Positions 31,807 through 42,562 of a DNA stretch of 64,000 bases are shown here, piece after piece. The DNA is from Bimuria novae-zelandiae CBS 107.79. Taxonomy: Eukaryota; Ascomycota; Dothideomycetes; Pleosporales; Didymosphaeriaceae. Numbering within the stretch: position 1 is the first letter of the stretch; each line of letters opens with the position of its first letter. The translations under genes were made by a program, and so were the position numbers. The notes under the pieces were generated by a model. The model did not search any database, had not been told where the DNA came from, and saw nothing but the letters and a program-made list of their open reading frames with translations. The stretch lies in NCBI GenBank assembly GCA_010015655.1, contig ML976657.1:483011-547010 (forward strand), written 5' to 3'.

Positions 31807-33834
31807 TCATTCCGGTACCCGGTCCTTGGGTATCAAACCATACACAACACTCAAAAGACGATGCCCGGTGTTAAAACACAGCGACTCCCCACTTTCTCTA
31901 GCAAAGATCTCCAAACAGGATTCGATGGTTTTCATAATGGTTTGGCGCGGCGGGATCATGCTTTCTGAGTGAACGTTCGGACACAACGGCGCGTCGGCAA
32001 GAAGATGGATACACACCGTCAACGTCGCTGCAAAAAAGTCCAGCGTAAAAGGTCTAGCGACGAGGTGTACGTTACTTGGTAGCCGATTGCACCGCGACGA
32101 AAGCTCACGGTAACGGACTAACAGTGCAAGGCAACACTCGAGCGAAGACCAATACGAAGTGGAATAGAAATTTGGGGCGTCTGGATCCAAAGCGTAGTAT
32201 CGATGCAGAACCATGAGCGCGCGTCGAAAGAACATTTCGACAGTAATTCGCAAAAGATAGGTTTGGTTTTCTGCTGCTGCGATGGCGAGTCGCATGATTC
32301 TTCGCAGTTCTGTATCATAGCGCAGGACTTCTTCGTACGATATCGTGTCCAGGCTGGTGTTGAGTCTTGGCAGGATCTCGTGCATGAGCGGGAAGGATGT
32401 CGATAAGATTTCGGAACTACCACGAGGTAGACTTGTATGTTATGGAGTGCGTTCGGAAGTAGAGCGTCCGGTGGCGGCGGAGAAGCATGCCCAGTGAGGA
32501 GAGAAGTGTGGATGTCCATTTAGACCACAGCGTTCCATAGGCGTGCGCGTTGCCCCTGCTCCTCGAAGACGCTCAGAATTTCATCCGGCTCTGACATCCA
32601 GCTTCGATGCAGCCCCATCATGATGCATAATCGCAAGATTAGCCCGGCAATATTCTAGCTAGCGTCAATATGTCCATATGTTGCATAGCATAGCTAAATG
32701 CAGATGTTATAAGTCAGCTTCAGATGCTTCTCAGTTCTTCATACTGCCCACAACGGAAAGTAAGATAGCTTGAAGGTGAGACCAATTCACTTCGTACTGG
32801 GGATTTAACTCACTTGTTTAGCCTGGAGATGCAGAAATAGCGTCCGAATATTTGCCACAGTGGGATTAAACATATAATGCGTCTGTGCGAGACAAGCTCA
32901 CTGGCGAAAAATAGCTCGGAGGCGAGCTTGTGGTCTGCACCCGCAGCGAAGGCGCCCAGCCCCAAGACCGCAAGATATTGAGCTAGCCAACCAAAATCAA
33001 ATATCTCGGGTGTCTGCCAGAACCATTCTACCTCGTTTTGAAGATTTGCGGTGTTGAAAAGTTCCGTTTCATGATACAAGGTAGAATAGCTCTCTATGTA
33101 GGAGGTAGCAACGTCGCGATGCCTCTGCAGCAGAGCACGCACTGCTGATTGTGATCGATATGGCATGGATTCCATAGATCCGAATGGGAAGTTCCCGGGC
33201 AGAGTGAAATCTTTGCTGCAATCGCTTGTAATGTGTTCGCGAACCGACATCGATAGCCATTGGAACGTCGGTTCACCCAGCCCCGAAAGGAATTCAAGCT
33301 GCTGAGGATTAGCCGCATTCGAAGAATTGGGAGTTCACTCACTCTAGTCAGGAGAGCCTTCCAATGGCTCGATCCACGCTTTTGCAGAAACCAGAGGCTC
33401 ACGACCGTCTCCGCATCATCACCGTCGTTGACGAAGGACCCGGTCGCAGGCGGCGGCTGCACCTTATACGTATACGTACAGTCTCCGTCGTGTCCAAGCT
33501 TTTGGCATCGACTACAGCACGGCTGTCTCTTATCACACTTCACCTTTAAACGATGACATCTCGTACATGACAGGGTCGCACGATCCCTCTTTTTAACGAC
33601 CCGCTCTGGGTCATGGTCTTTTCTAAGCGGGCTGCAAGGACCGCTTGTGGAAGGAGTCAGCAGCCCGTCCAGATTTTCAGATTCTTCCAAAATTTCTTTT
33701 TCTTCCGTTGGTGGAGATGGGTAGATACATACCTGGCCCCCGCGCTGGCATCGTGAGCAGCTCGGTTTGAGCTTGTCGCAGCGGCGCTTCGAGTCCTTGC
33801 AGTGGCTGCAAGTTTGGATCTCACGGGTAGGCAT
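31807..33834 (-). pseudogene. Fungal regulator with two tandem Zn2Cys6 clusters, apparently degenerate
   Basis: Exon 1 (33834-33343) encodes two zinc clusters in one protein: CSHCKDSKRRCDKLKPSC-CSRC-type at residues 9-36 and CTRCHRLKVKCDKRQPC-type at residues 89-118. A 41-nt intron joins it to QLEFLSGLGEPTFQWLS and a fungal_trans-like region. Downstream the reading frame breaks: HLQAILLSVV lies in a different frame at about 32780, GLILRLCIMMGLHRSW and ARLWNAVV follow near 32650-32530, and a TAA at 32522-32520 cuts that segment from MDIHTSLLTGH. The last frame (to 31807) continues the helical domain. Some breaks could be introns, but the TAA inside a conserved segment is hard to splice out. 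It would have been a nuclear DNA-binding regulator. Confidence 0.65.
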
Positions 33835-34592
33835 ACTGCAGTGAGAAAAGATCCAGGGGAATTATCTGCAACCGGTGATAGCCGCGCGGGTCCGCCATCT
33901 TCATTATATAGAATGGAAGTGGGGAAGGATAGGTTTGATGACAAGTGGAGTGCGGCCGCAGCTAACGCCAACTGGGGCTAACGAGGTTGGGAGTAGCGCA
34001 CATGCCTGGGCAGCACCTGTGGGTGAACATACATGCCCTCGTGTAAGCGTGAAAGTGGGCAACAAGGACACCAATTCATTGCTAGTGTGTTACCCTAAGA
34101 CGAATAATGCCATAGACACCTTTCAGTTTTATTCTCAACCAAGTGCCTATGGTATGGTATACTTCGGCGCCTGTGCGCTGGCACCCATCTGGTCGTAACA
34201 CTCATCATAAGCAAATGCCTTCTTTTACCGATGCAAGCATAACACGTCAGATAATCGGACGCGCAAGGAAATGCTGCACACTCTAGCACCAGGGATATTT
34301 TCTGGCCGAACTCTGACCATCCGAACTTCAGAAAGAGTAGTATGAGTGCTCATGATTGACTTGAACCCACGTCTGCAATAGGTCTGCGTGCCGAATACCC
34401 ACAAAGCCTTGCAACAAGGTTCTATCACAGAATGCCAACCCACACCCGCTCTCGACAATATCAATCTGTCTGTTGAGACTCGCGAGACCCCCCGCATACC
34501 ACTTCCCACTAATGTTCGGCTTGCCTATTGTATCGGTTGCGCTTTATCAACTTAGACCAGGCCAGTCTAAAACAGTCAGCAAACTGCACATC
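33835..34592. other. Intergenic region
   Basis: Upstream flank of the zinc-cluster gene and 3' flank of the MOSC gene. No exon or repeat recognised. Confidence 0.4.
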
Positions 34593-35790
34593 TCAAGAGT
34601 CTCGGGCGAACTTACTAAACACCGTTCTCTCCTCATTGACCTCCGTGACTATAGCCTCATCTCCCACTTTAAGCACACACTCCCCACCTTTTGGACCCCA
34701 AAACGCATACCGCCCAAACACTGGGCTCCACTTCGTCCCGCTGTCCACCCTCCGATCCTTTTGTAGCTTCTTCAACACCTGTCCCGACGCGCCGGTCCCC
34801 GGCTTGCCAGTAGCGTAGTCGACATTGAGGCTCGCGCACCGCACGCAGTTGTGCTTCATAACGAGTTCGATGTTGCCGAGCCGTAGTTTAGCCCAGAAGT
34901 CCTCTTCCCAAGCATCCTCGGCGCCCGAGAGCACGATGTTAGGGCGAAACTTCGTCACGTCCATGGGCTCGTCTGGGCCGAGACGTGAGGAGACGTCATC
35001 TAACGACGTAGAAGAAACGACGAGGTACGGCGCGCAGTCTGCGAACGTGATCTCGGGTGTTTTGGGGACGGCGGAGCTCAATAAGGGGATGCGCGCTAGG
35101 AGTGAAGCAGATTCAGTTTGGATCATGTCTTTCCAGAGCACTTTGCGCTTGTGAGGACCGAGGTAGATAAGCAAGACGTCGTAGCCGAAGCAGGAGGAGA
35201 ACCAGGCGTTATGCTCGTCGGGCATCTTGAAGGCGGCGGTGGGGCTCCCGTGCATGTCTACGTTGAAGGATTCGAGATCATCGGTGTTTGGGCTGAGGGG
35301 AATGTGAGTGCTTTTCGCTTTTTCTTGGTTGCCGAAGGCTATGAAGTCGATTTTGACGATGTCTTTACCAGCTTTTGATGGGTGGATGGAGGTGAGAAAT
35401 TGTGTCATTTCGGGGTAGCGAGATATGGCCATGTTTTTGTAGCCGTCGGGTGTGGCTTGGAGGAGCATGAAGGTGCCTATACATCTTTTAGGGTATGGTC
35501 TCGTGGATTTTCATGGGAGAGGAGTGCATACGGTCATGCTGAAAGCCATATTTGGTTGCTATGGCTGAATCAAGTTTGACTGGCCGCAGGCTTTTGATTG
35601 GGTAGACAAATATCTATATTCACAAATCAGTCACAGCATAACCTCGCATTAAATCCAACAATACCTCGCTAATCTTCAACGATTTCGTCTTGGCCGACTT
35701 GGTCGACTTGGACTTCAAAAGAGGGGATACCTGGTACAGCAGGACAACTGCTACGGCTGCTCCGGCAGTGTAGAGGAAGGGGTGGGACAT
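34593..35790 (-). CDS. mARC-like MOSC-domain protein (molybdenum cofactor enzyme)
   Basis: Minus-strand exons are 35790-35665, 35613-35532 and 35476-34593 (introns 51 and 55 nt), 363 aa. The N-terminus has one membrane anchor (FLYTAGAAVAVVLLYQV) followed by a basic stretch. The MOSC N-terminal barrel follows (IFVYPIKSLRPVKLDSA, GFQHDRTFML), then the MOSC domain with TKFRPNIVLSGAEDAWEED and the Moco-ligand region NCVRCASLNVDYATGKPG. Homologues (mitochondrial amidoxime-reducing component) reduce N-hydroxylated compounds with cytochrome b5 at the outer mitochondrial membrane. That activity is inferred from the family. The gene start lies 163 bp from the target duplication of the MULE-like element. 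Confidence 0.9.
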
Positions 35791-35952
35791 GGTGACGTAA
35801 AAGCAGCCCAGGGCACAAGGATGGTGGCCGTGGTAAGCCGAAGTTCAGCCCAGCCTTACGATTGATATTGCACAACACTTCGCTGTACAAACAGCCGGCC
35901 TTCACCAAGGCGGGGTTTAGTCATCGGTCGTAAGGTTCGCTTGCGCGGGGTC

Positions 35953-35962
35953 GCAGGGATGC
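35953..35962. repeat. Left target-site duplication of MULE-like element
   Basis: GCAGGGATGC directly left of the terminal repeat. The right copy at 42554-42562 is GCAGGATGC, differing by one G. 9-10 bp is the normal duplication size for MULEs. Confidence 0.8.
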
Positions 35963-36008
35963 GAGGTTACACCTCTGCTGGCCAACGCTAAAGCTTAAGC
36001 GGCCATGC
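35963..36008. repeat. Left terminal inverted repeat of MULE-like element
   Basis: Begins GAGGTTACACCTC and contains ACGCTAAAGCT, matching the right end in reverse complement with six mismatches over 33 bases; similarity continues with one gap to GGCCAT. Confidence 0.8.
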
Positions 36009-36110
36009 CAAGCCTCGCTTAGGCTCAACTGTCCAAAAGAATTTTCACCTGTCCACTGAACTTCTCAACACCAATGATAGCGTCGAACAGCCACCCAACA
36101 CGTTCGCACC

Positions 36111-37210
36111 ATGTCCAGTAGGCTTCAGAGTTCTGTAAGCTTACTTATCGTATTGATAACGTGTTCTGATAAGGCTGCAGGCGTCGTACAAGGCCTACAT
36201 CGAGCTCGACGGCCTGCCGCTCGGTAGTGTGGAGTGGGCCAAAGTAAGAGAATATTGTTGGCAGCCTACTTAGACGCATCGTGTTGAGAACGTGTTAGGA
36301 TGACGATGAGAACTATATCATACCACTTGGTGAGATCAAGTGCCATATTCTGGTTGGAGACGAGTTGTGTGGGGTAAGAATCAAGCGGATGCGAACATAA
36401 TGCAAACATGTTCGCAACTCTTTGAAGTATGAATGAGTCTCCGCTAATACCTTATCAACTTGTTTAGAAGACCTACAAGAGCCGTGGTGCGCTGAAGACC
36501 CATGTCACCAAGGACCATCGGAAGAATGCTGCCAGTGCTCAAGCGACTGGCAATCCTTCTAATCAGCAGCAAGAAGCTGCCCAGAGTAAGTTCCCAATGC
36601 CTTTCTAATACATTGCTAACACGTTGAATCAGTCATGTACTCCGCTATCATGAAGAAGCATATCAACTTGTTCCCAACAGCTTCTGAACCCGTTCCGAAC
36701 CCATCCGTGCCCAATACGCCGAAGTCGAACAACCCAGCTAGTAATGGAACAACATCTGAGCATAATGGCAATAAGTCTGGCAGGGCTTCTAAGCGCAATT
36801 CTGGCGGTGGAACGTCTTCCCAAGATGATATAAATAAGTTTGGCAAAGCTCCCAATGGCAAGCCCAAGATGAAACTTCCTGAATACAAGAAGGCCAATAA
36901 AAAAGTAGGCATCAAGAAGGGCGATGTAAGTATCTTGTTTACATAACATTATGAACCTGTTGTTAATGTGTTTAGGTGAACTTCAGAGAGTGCGCGAAGT
37001 TAGTCAAAGAGTATGAGAACCCCCTCATATATCCTTGCTCCAATTGCAAGAGGAGGAAGACTAAAGCTACTAGTAAGTTAATATTAACATCTTCTCAAGC
37101 TGTTCCTAACATGTCCAGGCTGCATGTGGGATAAGAGGTGCCTGTCATGCAACTACTTCTACGGATGGGAGACTGATGAGGATGAAGATGAGGATGAGGA
37201 TGAGGTTTGA
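36111..37210 (+). CDS. Transposon-borne zinc-finger protein (C2H2 plus Cys cluster)
   Basis: Exons are 36111-36134, 36181-36243, 36299-36373, 36468-36585, 36633-36925, 36976-37072 and 37119-37210; all six introns (46-94 nt) have consistent phases, giving 253 aa. A C2H2 finger is assembled across intron 3: CHILVGDELCG joined to KTYKSRGALKTHVTKDH. A central Asn/Ser/Lys/Gly-rich linker follows, then CSNCKRRKTKAT-S-CMWDKRCLSC, a six-Cys region (introns split it), and a strongly acidic end (DEDEDEDEDE). The finger and Cys cluster suggest DNA binding. It lies tail-to-tail with the transposase-like gene inside the same element, so an accessory role in transposition or its regulation is inferred. Five of six introns carry an AAC-NN-GTT palindrome near the acceptor. 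Confidence 0.8.
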
Positions 37211-40200
37211 TGATGCTTACGTGATATCAACGCGTTCAGAAGGCGTTCAAGGTGTGGATCTAAGATACCCACTGCTCAACGTGTTTAGGACCTGTTCTCC
37301 ACAGGTGCTTCACGCGTTGAACAACTTTCATGGCTGAATACATTTCGAGTTCGTTGGCAACGGCTTGCCAACGTGTTAGGAACATGATACATCTATGAAT
37401 CCTATACACGCATCCCTATACTGCTTCTATCACTTTAAAGTTTCTATGATTTGGCTGAACATATTTATAACATATATAACTAGAATATATTCCCAATACA
37501 TTCCTAACCTGTTCTTGCCAGCCTTGCTCTCCTCTCCTCTAGTTCCAGCTTTTTCTCCATATTTGCAATTTCTCTTTCCTCAAGTTCAAGTGCTTTTTCA
37601 CGAAGCGCGAGCCTCTCTCGCTCAATGATAAGTTCTTGATTATTTTCAAAGGCTTGACGCTTATGACTTTGACTCCTCACAGTTCTTGGACTAAATAACT
37701 TATTATTATTTTAATTCTAATATATTAATAATATGTTATAAATACCTTGAAGTCCTGGGACGTTGGGTTGAGGGTGATCGTGATCGTGATGTTATTGATC
37801 TACCCCGTATAGAGCCAGATGAGTTTGAACGTCGTAGCAATGTGTTTGAGGGTTCTGGAGAATTAAGCTCTGCGTTCCGCTTTCGTTCTGGTAAATGGTT
37901 TAGTATCTTATTATTAACAAATTAACAACGTGTTATAGTAAGCTTAGACTTACTCTCTCTTCCTAGGCTTATCATATAGCGGTTCGTGATCGATGTTGAC
38001 CTTGAGATATGCCTTATACCATCATCTCTCGCTTGTAGCTCATCAATATCTCTTTGGTCGAGCTTCATACCACTTAACAGGATCAGAATCAGTTCTTAAC
38101 ATAATTATAATAACTTACGAACCTTAGAACTGCAGAAAGTAATGGAAGGCCCTTCCTATAAGAATATGACTTTTCTGCAGTCTGCTCTGCTGCATTAGAA
38201 TCTGGTGACATCGAATTCCAAATATCTTCTGGAATTAATGAACAGTGTTGGTTTAAACCAGCTGATATAACAGGGATCAACTTATGAGCAGCCCAGTTGG
38301 CAATAGGCGATGGTTCATTATCTAAATGTATTATTAGCCTGTTCCTAATATGTTAATAAAATATTCCCTACCACGAAGAAGATTTCCAAGTGTATGGTAA
38401 TCTTCCATACTTGTACAAGTAAGGAGAGACTCCATGCGGTCATATATACCACCTCTAGTATATTCTAAGCCAGGTACAGCTTGAATAACACTACGCCTAA
38501 AATGTATAGTACAGAATCGAATACAATTCTGTAGCTGCCAGTCCCATGGACGTCGACGGGTATCGAGGTTTTGCAGGTATAACCCAAAGCCTATTAAAAA
38601 TATTTAGTATGTATTCTTAATACGTTTACAAGATGTTTCTAGTTTAAAATACCTTCCATCTGCTTCCAGTCCATATCAATTGTCATACCATCAAACCCTG
38701 TACCATGGAGATGCCTCCAAAGGTTAAGGTTTTCCCCAACACGTTCAGAAAGAGATGTGAGCAATTTCTGAAAACATTGCTGATACATTTGTGGACTGTC
38801 ACGGTTGACAAAGATACGCGCGAGGGTGAAGACTAAAAGATATTAGCATTTTAACAACGCGTTTAGAACATGTTCCCATACGCTTCCCATAGGGTTCATT
38901 GAAGAATGAGAAGATAATCTCTCGGAATCCATACTTGAACGTCCTCTTAAAAGACATATCACATTGAAATGTCTTACGTCCAGCAAAAACTTTGGCCTGC
39001 TCTGTAAAAAAGCATAGAACTATAGTACCAGTACAATCAACTGATACTTCTCGGATATAGGCCTGGTAAACAGTAAGTTTAATAACTATAGAACATGTTT
39101 CTAATATATTACTAACGGTTTCAGGGTTCCGGTGCTTAGCTGTCTGCTCTACAATAACACCCTGTATATGCTGGCCTGCAGGAAACATTGTAAGACGCTC
39201 TCTCCAGAGGATCCGTGATATTCGGTCCATATTCGCGAAAGACTGGTGGATTTGAATAAGAGATACAGCATTATTACGACGACAGAACTCCTTTAAAGCG
39301 TGAGAACTAAGAAATTTTGCTATAAAGTGTTAATAACGTGTTCAAAACGCGTTTGAAATGTATTTACAAATAAAACTTACCTCGTGTAGCTGTTGGATCC
39401 CGCTCTTTCTGAATCAATTCAATGAGTCCTTGTAGAACCTCAGTAGGAGGACGATGAGGAGGGGGTGGTAGGTGTGTATGCTCGCCGTGGGAACAGAAAA
39501 GGAAGAAGGGAACATGTTCTAAATCTCTTGGGATGATGATATCAAATTCAACTGGGCATGTCCACTGCAGGAACTGAGCTTGGCCTTGAGGATGATCAAC
39601 ATCTCGATAATACGTTAGTAACATGTTATAATCAAGGATATACTACTTACCACACCTTGGTAACCGTGAGGTATTGGGTTCAACACTACAACATGCTGTT
39701 ACGCTCTCGGGAACATATTCTAAACCCTCTCTGAATAGCTTCTGAAGGTGTTCAAGATCATGCTTCTCTGTAATCCTTCTAAAGAAGTGATCTTCTGTAC
39801 GTTCTGCCTGCCACCGCCATGCTGAACAGCCAATATACCAGTATTGAACTCCAGATACGCTCTGAACCTGTTAGGAATAGATTCTGAAGTAGATACGAAC
39901 ACATTACATACTAGGTGGCTGGTTTGACGTAAGATTGGACTACACTGTAAGGTATGATTCCCACAAGCAATTCCTATTCTAAATCGACGTTGAATAGATA
40001 GATATAGGCCTAGAGAATGTTTTTTCCTTAGGTTGGTTTCATCCCGAAGTGGGGTTCGTCGGTATTGTCGAAGCTCCTCCCATAGTTGTGCATTCGCATG
40101 GCGATGTGAACGCGTTCGTAAGCTGCTCTCAAGGTATTCGCAATATTTCGCACCTGTACATTGATACTTCCAACGCAATGCTGGGTTGCCTAAGTAGAGA

Positions 40201-40512
40201 CAGGTGGTAGGCTTCTGTTTTGCTTTGATCTTACGACAGTATTGAAACTAATTCTGTTTAGATCATCTTCCTAATATGTTCGGAACATGTTACATACAGC
40301 TAATGCCTCTGCAAGAACACTATTGGTATCCCTCTTGTCTGTAGCAACACAATAGGTGTAGCCGCTAGGTAGTGTTTGTGGGTATTCAGGGAGAACTTGG
40401 ACTTGTTGAATCCTAACTGTACGTAGAGGTACCGCAGCAGATGATGTAAGAATAGTAAACTCTTTAACCTATTATTATTAATATAGTCTTATTAACATGT
40501 TGCGAACATGTT
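36158..40512. repeat. Dispersed 8-bp palindrome AACRYGTT in introns and spacer of the MULE-like element
   Basis: Perfect AACRYGTT sites start at 36158, 36289, 36405, 36618, 37229, 37278, 37370, 37927, 38856, 38867, 39092, 39335, 39346, 39511, 39620, 40284, 40494 and 40505. Four more AAC-NN-GTT sites start at 36457, 36954, 37506 and 39865. Fourteen of the 18 lie in introns, three in the spacer between the two genes and one in an exon. Random expectation in 4.4 kb is well under one. Confidence 0.92.
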
Positions 40513-40640
40513 CATACCTCATTCTCACTCTCGCTCTCACTTTCTGCCTCTTCATGCTCCTCTTCCTGAGCTAGCTGGGCTTGGTGTTGGTTCAGCTCTA
40601 GCTGCTGTATAGGATCTGTATCAAACGATAAATCCTCCAT
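37504..40640 (-). CDS. MULE-type transposase-like protein, 13 exons, intact
   Basis: Minus-strand exons: 40640-40518, 40468-40298, 40247-39912, 39867-39651, 39602-39381, 39319-39117, 39062-38882, 38832-38653, 38590-38372, 38321-38119, 38062-37954, 37887-37746, 37690-37504. All 12 introns (44-66 nt) have GT..AG ends and matching phases; the product is 830 aa. Acidic N-terminus; a Cys/His region (CPVEFDIIIPRDLEH, HGEHTHLPPPPHRPP); then a MULE-like core: REVSVDCTGTIVLC, FQCDMSFKRTF, HLHGTGFDGMTIDMDWKQMEG and NCIRFCTIHFRRSVIQAV, where the Asp residues and the C-x2-H step fit MULE DDE transposases. The C-terminus is Ser/Arg-rich then a coiled coil (ERERLALREKALELEER). Nuclear DNA cutting and joining at the element ends is inferred. 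Confidence 0.85.
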
Positions 40641-40761
40641 AGCTAGTATGTGGATGGGAAATACAGAGGTAACCACTCAGCCGCCTAAAGAAAAACTCAT
40701 CAGGCCACGCTGGCTGTGCCAAGGCGTTAGCTTGCATTAGCGTATGGCCAGCTCAGCTTTA

Positions 40762-40810
40762 CTGTGGTATCAGGCAAAAGTGAGGTGAGTGGCCCGCGCA
40801 CAGCAGGGAT
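40762..40810. repeat. Left terminal inverted repeat of nested mariner element
   Basis: 49 bases matching the reverse complement of 42477-42525 with two mismatches, both G/A. Confidence 0.92.
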
Positions 40811-41379
40811 GCCTGACTCGATACAAAACGGACGCCACTAAACAGAAATACCATTAGCTCTATGTAATTTATATGATAATGCTTGTACCTCTATCGTGTG
40901 CTGTCCACCACAACATCACCATAATGTCTCCCCTATTAACTGTCAGATTTGATAGTGTTCTGTCACTTTAAGATAATGCGATAGATAAGTTGATGGATGT
41001 AATAATGGATTGATTGATTGTCGTCTTCTGATCTGTCTGGAATGCAGATGTGTGCGAGGATCCTGAAAGTGCCAATGCAGCGCTAGCCTTATTCAGAATG
41101 TGTCACGGTTTATAGCTCTTTCTCTGTGCGATAGTTGCAGCTACCCTTACTCGACTGCAGCTTACCTTTCTGATAGCATGACACCTATCTGGGACTAGCG
41201 TTGTTTGTGCCTGTGCACCTATACCTTCTGTAGTTCCTAGATAGTACAACCTCAGTTCAATCCTGCAATCTTTTCCACTGCGTACTGTCCGCTCAGCGCT
41301 CTGCTCACCGCGACAGAATGGTACAAACAAGAAAGTGTTCCAGCCTCATATCCACAACAGATAGAGGCCGTATAATCGG

Positions 41380-42415
41380 ACATTAACACTAACTCGTCGA
41401 TACCTTACTCGCAACTAACGCCTCTAAATACGCACCTTACGTCTAGCTAGGCACACTTACCTATTTATTACTAACCTTCTTAAGGTCTTAAAAAGATAAG
41501 TTACTTACGTAATTACTAGCGCACGCGTTACGCTAAAAAAGCGTACTAGTTATCTACCTTTCTTTATAAATAAATAAGTAGACTAGCTTAAAGAATTTAT
41601 TAAATCTTTTTAAAAGGGGAGGTAAATAAGTTTCTTACGCCTTATAAAGGGTCCCTTTACTTACTAGGGCGTTAGTAAATACGTAATTTAGAATATTTTA
41701 TAAAGTAGGAGGTATACTTGCCGTGTTACTCTTACTAAGCCTCCTCTTACTAAAAAGAATTATTAGCTACGCCTTGCGTGGGCAAAAGCTTACGCTAACT
41801 AGTCTTCTTAGTAGTAGTATATAATCCTCTAGAGCGACAAAACTTAGGTAACTAGTAATTAGCATTGTAAGAAGTAGGTTACTAGGCGCCCTAAAGAGGA
41901 ATTAGATCCCTTCTATATTATTAAGAAACTACGTAAGAAGCGTGGCTAGATGTTCTAAAGTTACTTCTTAGGTACGACGAAGGGGCCGTTAGTGTTCTAA
42001 GAAAAGGAATAGAAGAGTATTAATAAGGAGAGCTATTATAAGAGAGTTATACCTCTCGTTTACAAATAGCTACGCCTTAATCTATATCTTTAATTTATAT
42101 AAAATGGCGCTCCTGGGCACGCTACTACTTACATAATTAAAAAGCTTTAATTAAGAGAAATTTACTTTATCTTTTAGCTAGCGTTCTCGCTAGATCTTAA
42201 CCTAATTAAGGTAGTGTAGAATAAGATAAAGGACTATATTAAGTAGTATTATTTTAATTTACCTAGGGGTAAGCAGCGTATATATAGCTAGCTACGTAAT
42301 ATTATATAGGAAGCGTGGGACTTAATTAGAAGTAAAGTATTTAGGGAGCTTATTAAGAGCATGCTAGCTAGATACTAGGCTATAATTAATGCGAAAGGTA
42401 GTCACACTAGGTACT
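41380..42415 (+). pseudogene. Tc1/mariner transposase remnant, RIP-degraded
   Basis: Frames broken by TAG/TAA still show KKLRKKRG-stop-MF-stop-SYFLGTTKGPLVF, then NGAPGHATTYIIKKL, LAFSLDLNLIKVV and NKIKDYIK, corresponding to the catalytic region of fungal DDE_3 transposases (family versions read DNAPGHA and SPDLNPIE). Stops replace Trp at several family positions. Non-functional. Confidence 0.85.
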
Positions 42416-42476
42416 AAAATTTATACATAAAAGAGGACAAGCGTGCGAAATTTACATGGCTCGGCATCTTGGCGAC

Positions 42477-42525
42477 ACCCCTGTTGTGCGCGGGCCACTC
42501 ACCTCACTTTTGCCTGATACCACAG
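42477..42525. repeat. Right terminal inverted repeat of nested mariner element
   Basis: Reverse complement of 40762-40810 with two mismatches; TA follows at 42526-42527. Confidence 0.92.
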
Positions 42526-42527
42526 TA

Positions 42528-42553
42528 GCGTCAGGCGGCTGAGGCGTAACCTC
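42528..42553. repeat. Outer part of the right terminal inverted repeat of the MULE-like element
   Basis: Its reverse complement starts GAGGTTACGCCTC. The inner part of the same repeat lies left of the nested element (about 40735-40761). Confidence 0.78.
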
Positions 42554-42562
42554 GCAGGATGC
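42554..42562. repeat. Right target-site duplication of MULE-like element
   Basis: GCAGGATGC; the left copy at 35953-35962 has one additional G. Confidence 0.8.

Larger units (their letters stand above)
40762..42525. mobile_element. Tc1/mariner-type element nested in the MULE-like right end, 1764 bp
   Basis: Inverted repeats of 41 identical bases start CTGTGGTATCAGGCAAAAG at 40762 and (reverse complement) end at 42525; similarity continues to 49 bases with two transitions. TA lies directly outside on both sides (40760-40761 and 42526-42527), the expected duplication. The right two thirds (about 41370-42440) are AT-rich and RIP-like with a broken transposase; the left part (40810-41350) has near-normal composition. 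Confidence 0.92.
35963..42553. mobile_element. MULE-like DNA transposon with two intact genes (4825 bp plus nested insertion)
   Basis: The termini are imperfect inverted repeats starting GAGGTTAC: of the first 33 bases, 27 match between 35963 onward and the reverse complement read from 42553 (then continuing at 40761 after skipping a nested element). The element is flanked by 10/9-bp direct repeats. Inside are two convergent multi-exon genes, 36111-37210 (+) and 37504-40640 (-), both with unbroken frames and no RIP signature. The nested Tc1/mariner (40762-42525) splits the right terminal repeat, so transposition from this copy is probably impaired. Family assignment rests on the transposase motifs (see 37504-40640) and duplication size. 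Confidence 0.82.

Noticed and set aside
36111..40640. Reading the AACRYGTT sites as host replication-origin or telomere-like sequence
   Set aside because: The sites are bounded by the transposon ends and I noticed no comparable cluster elsewhere in the window, so a link to the element is simpler.
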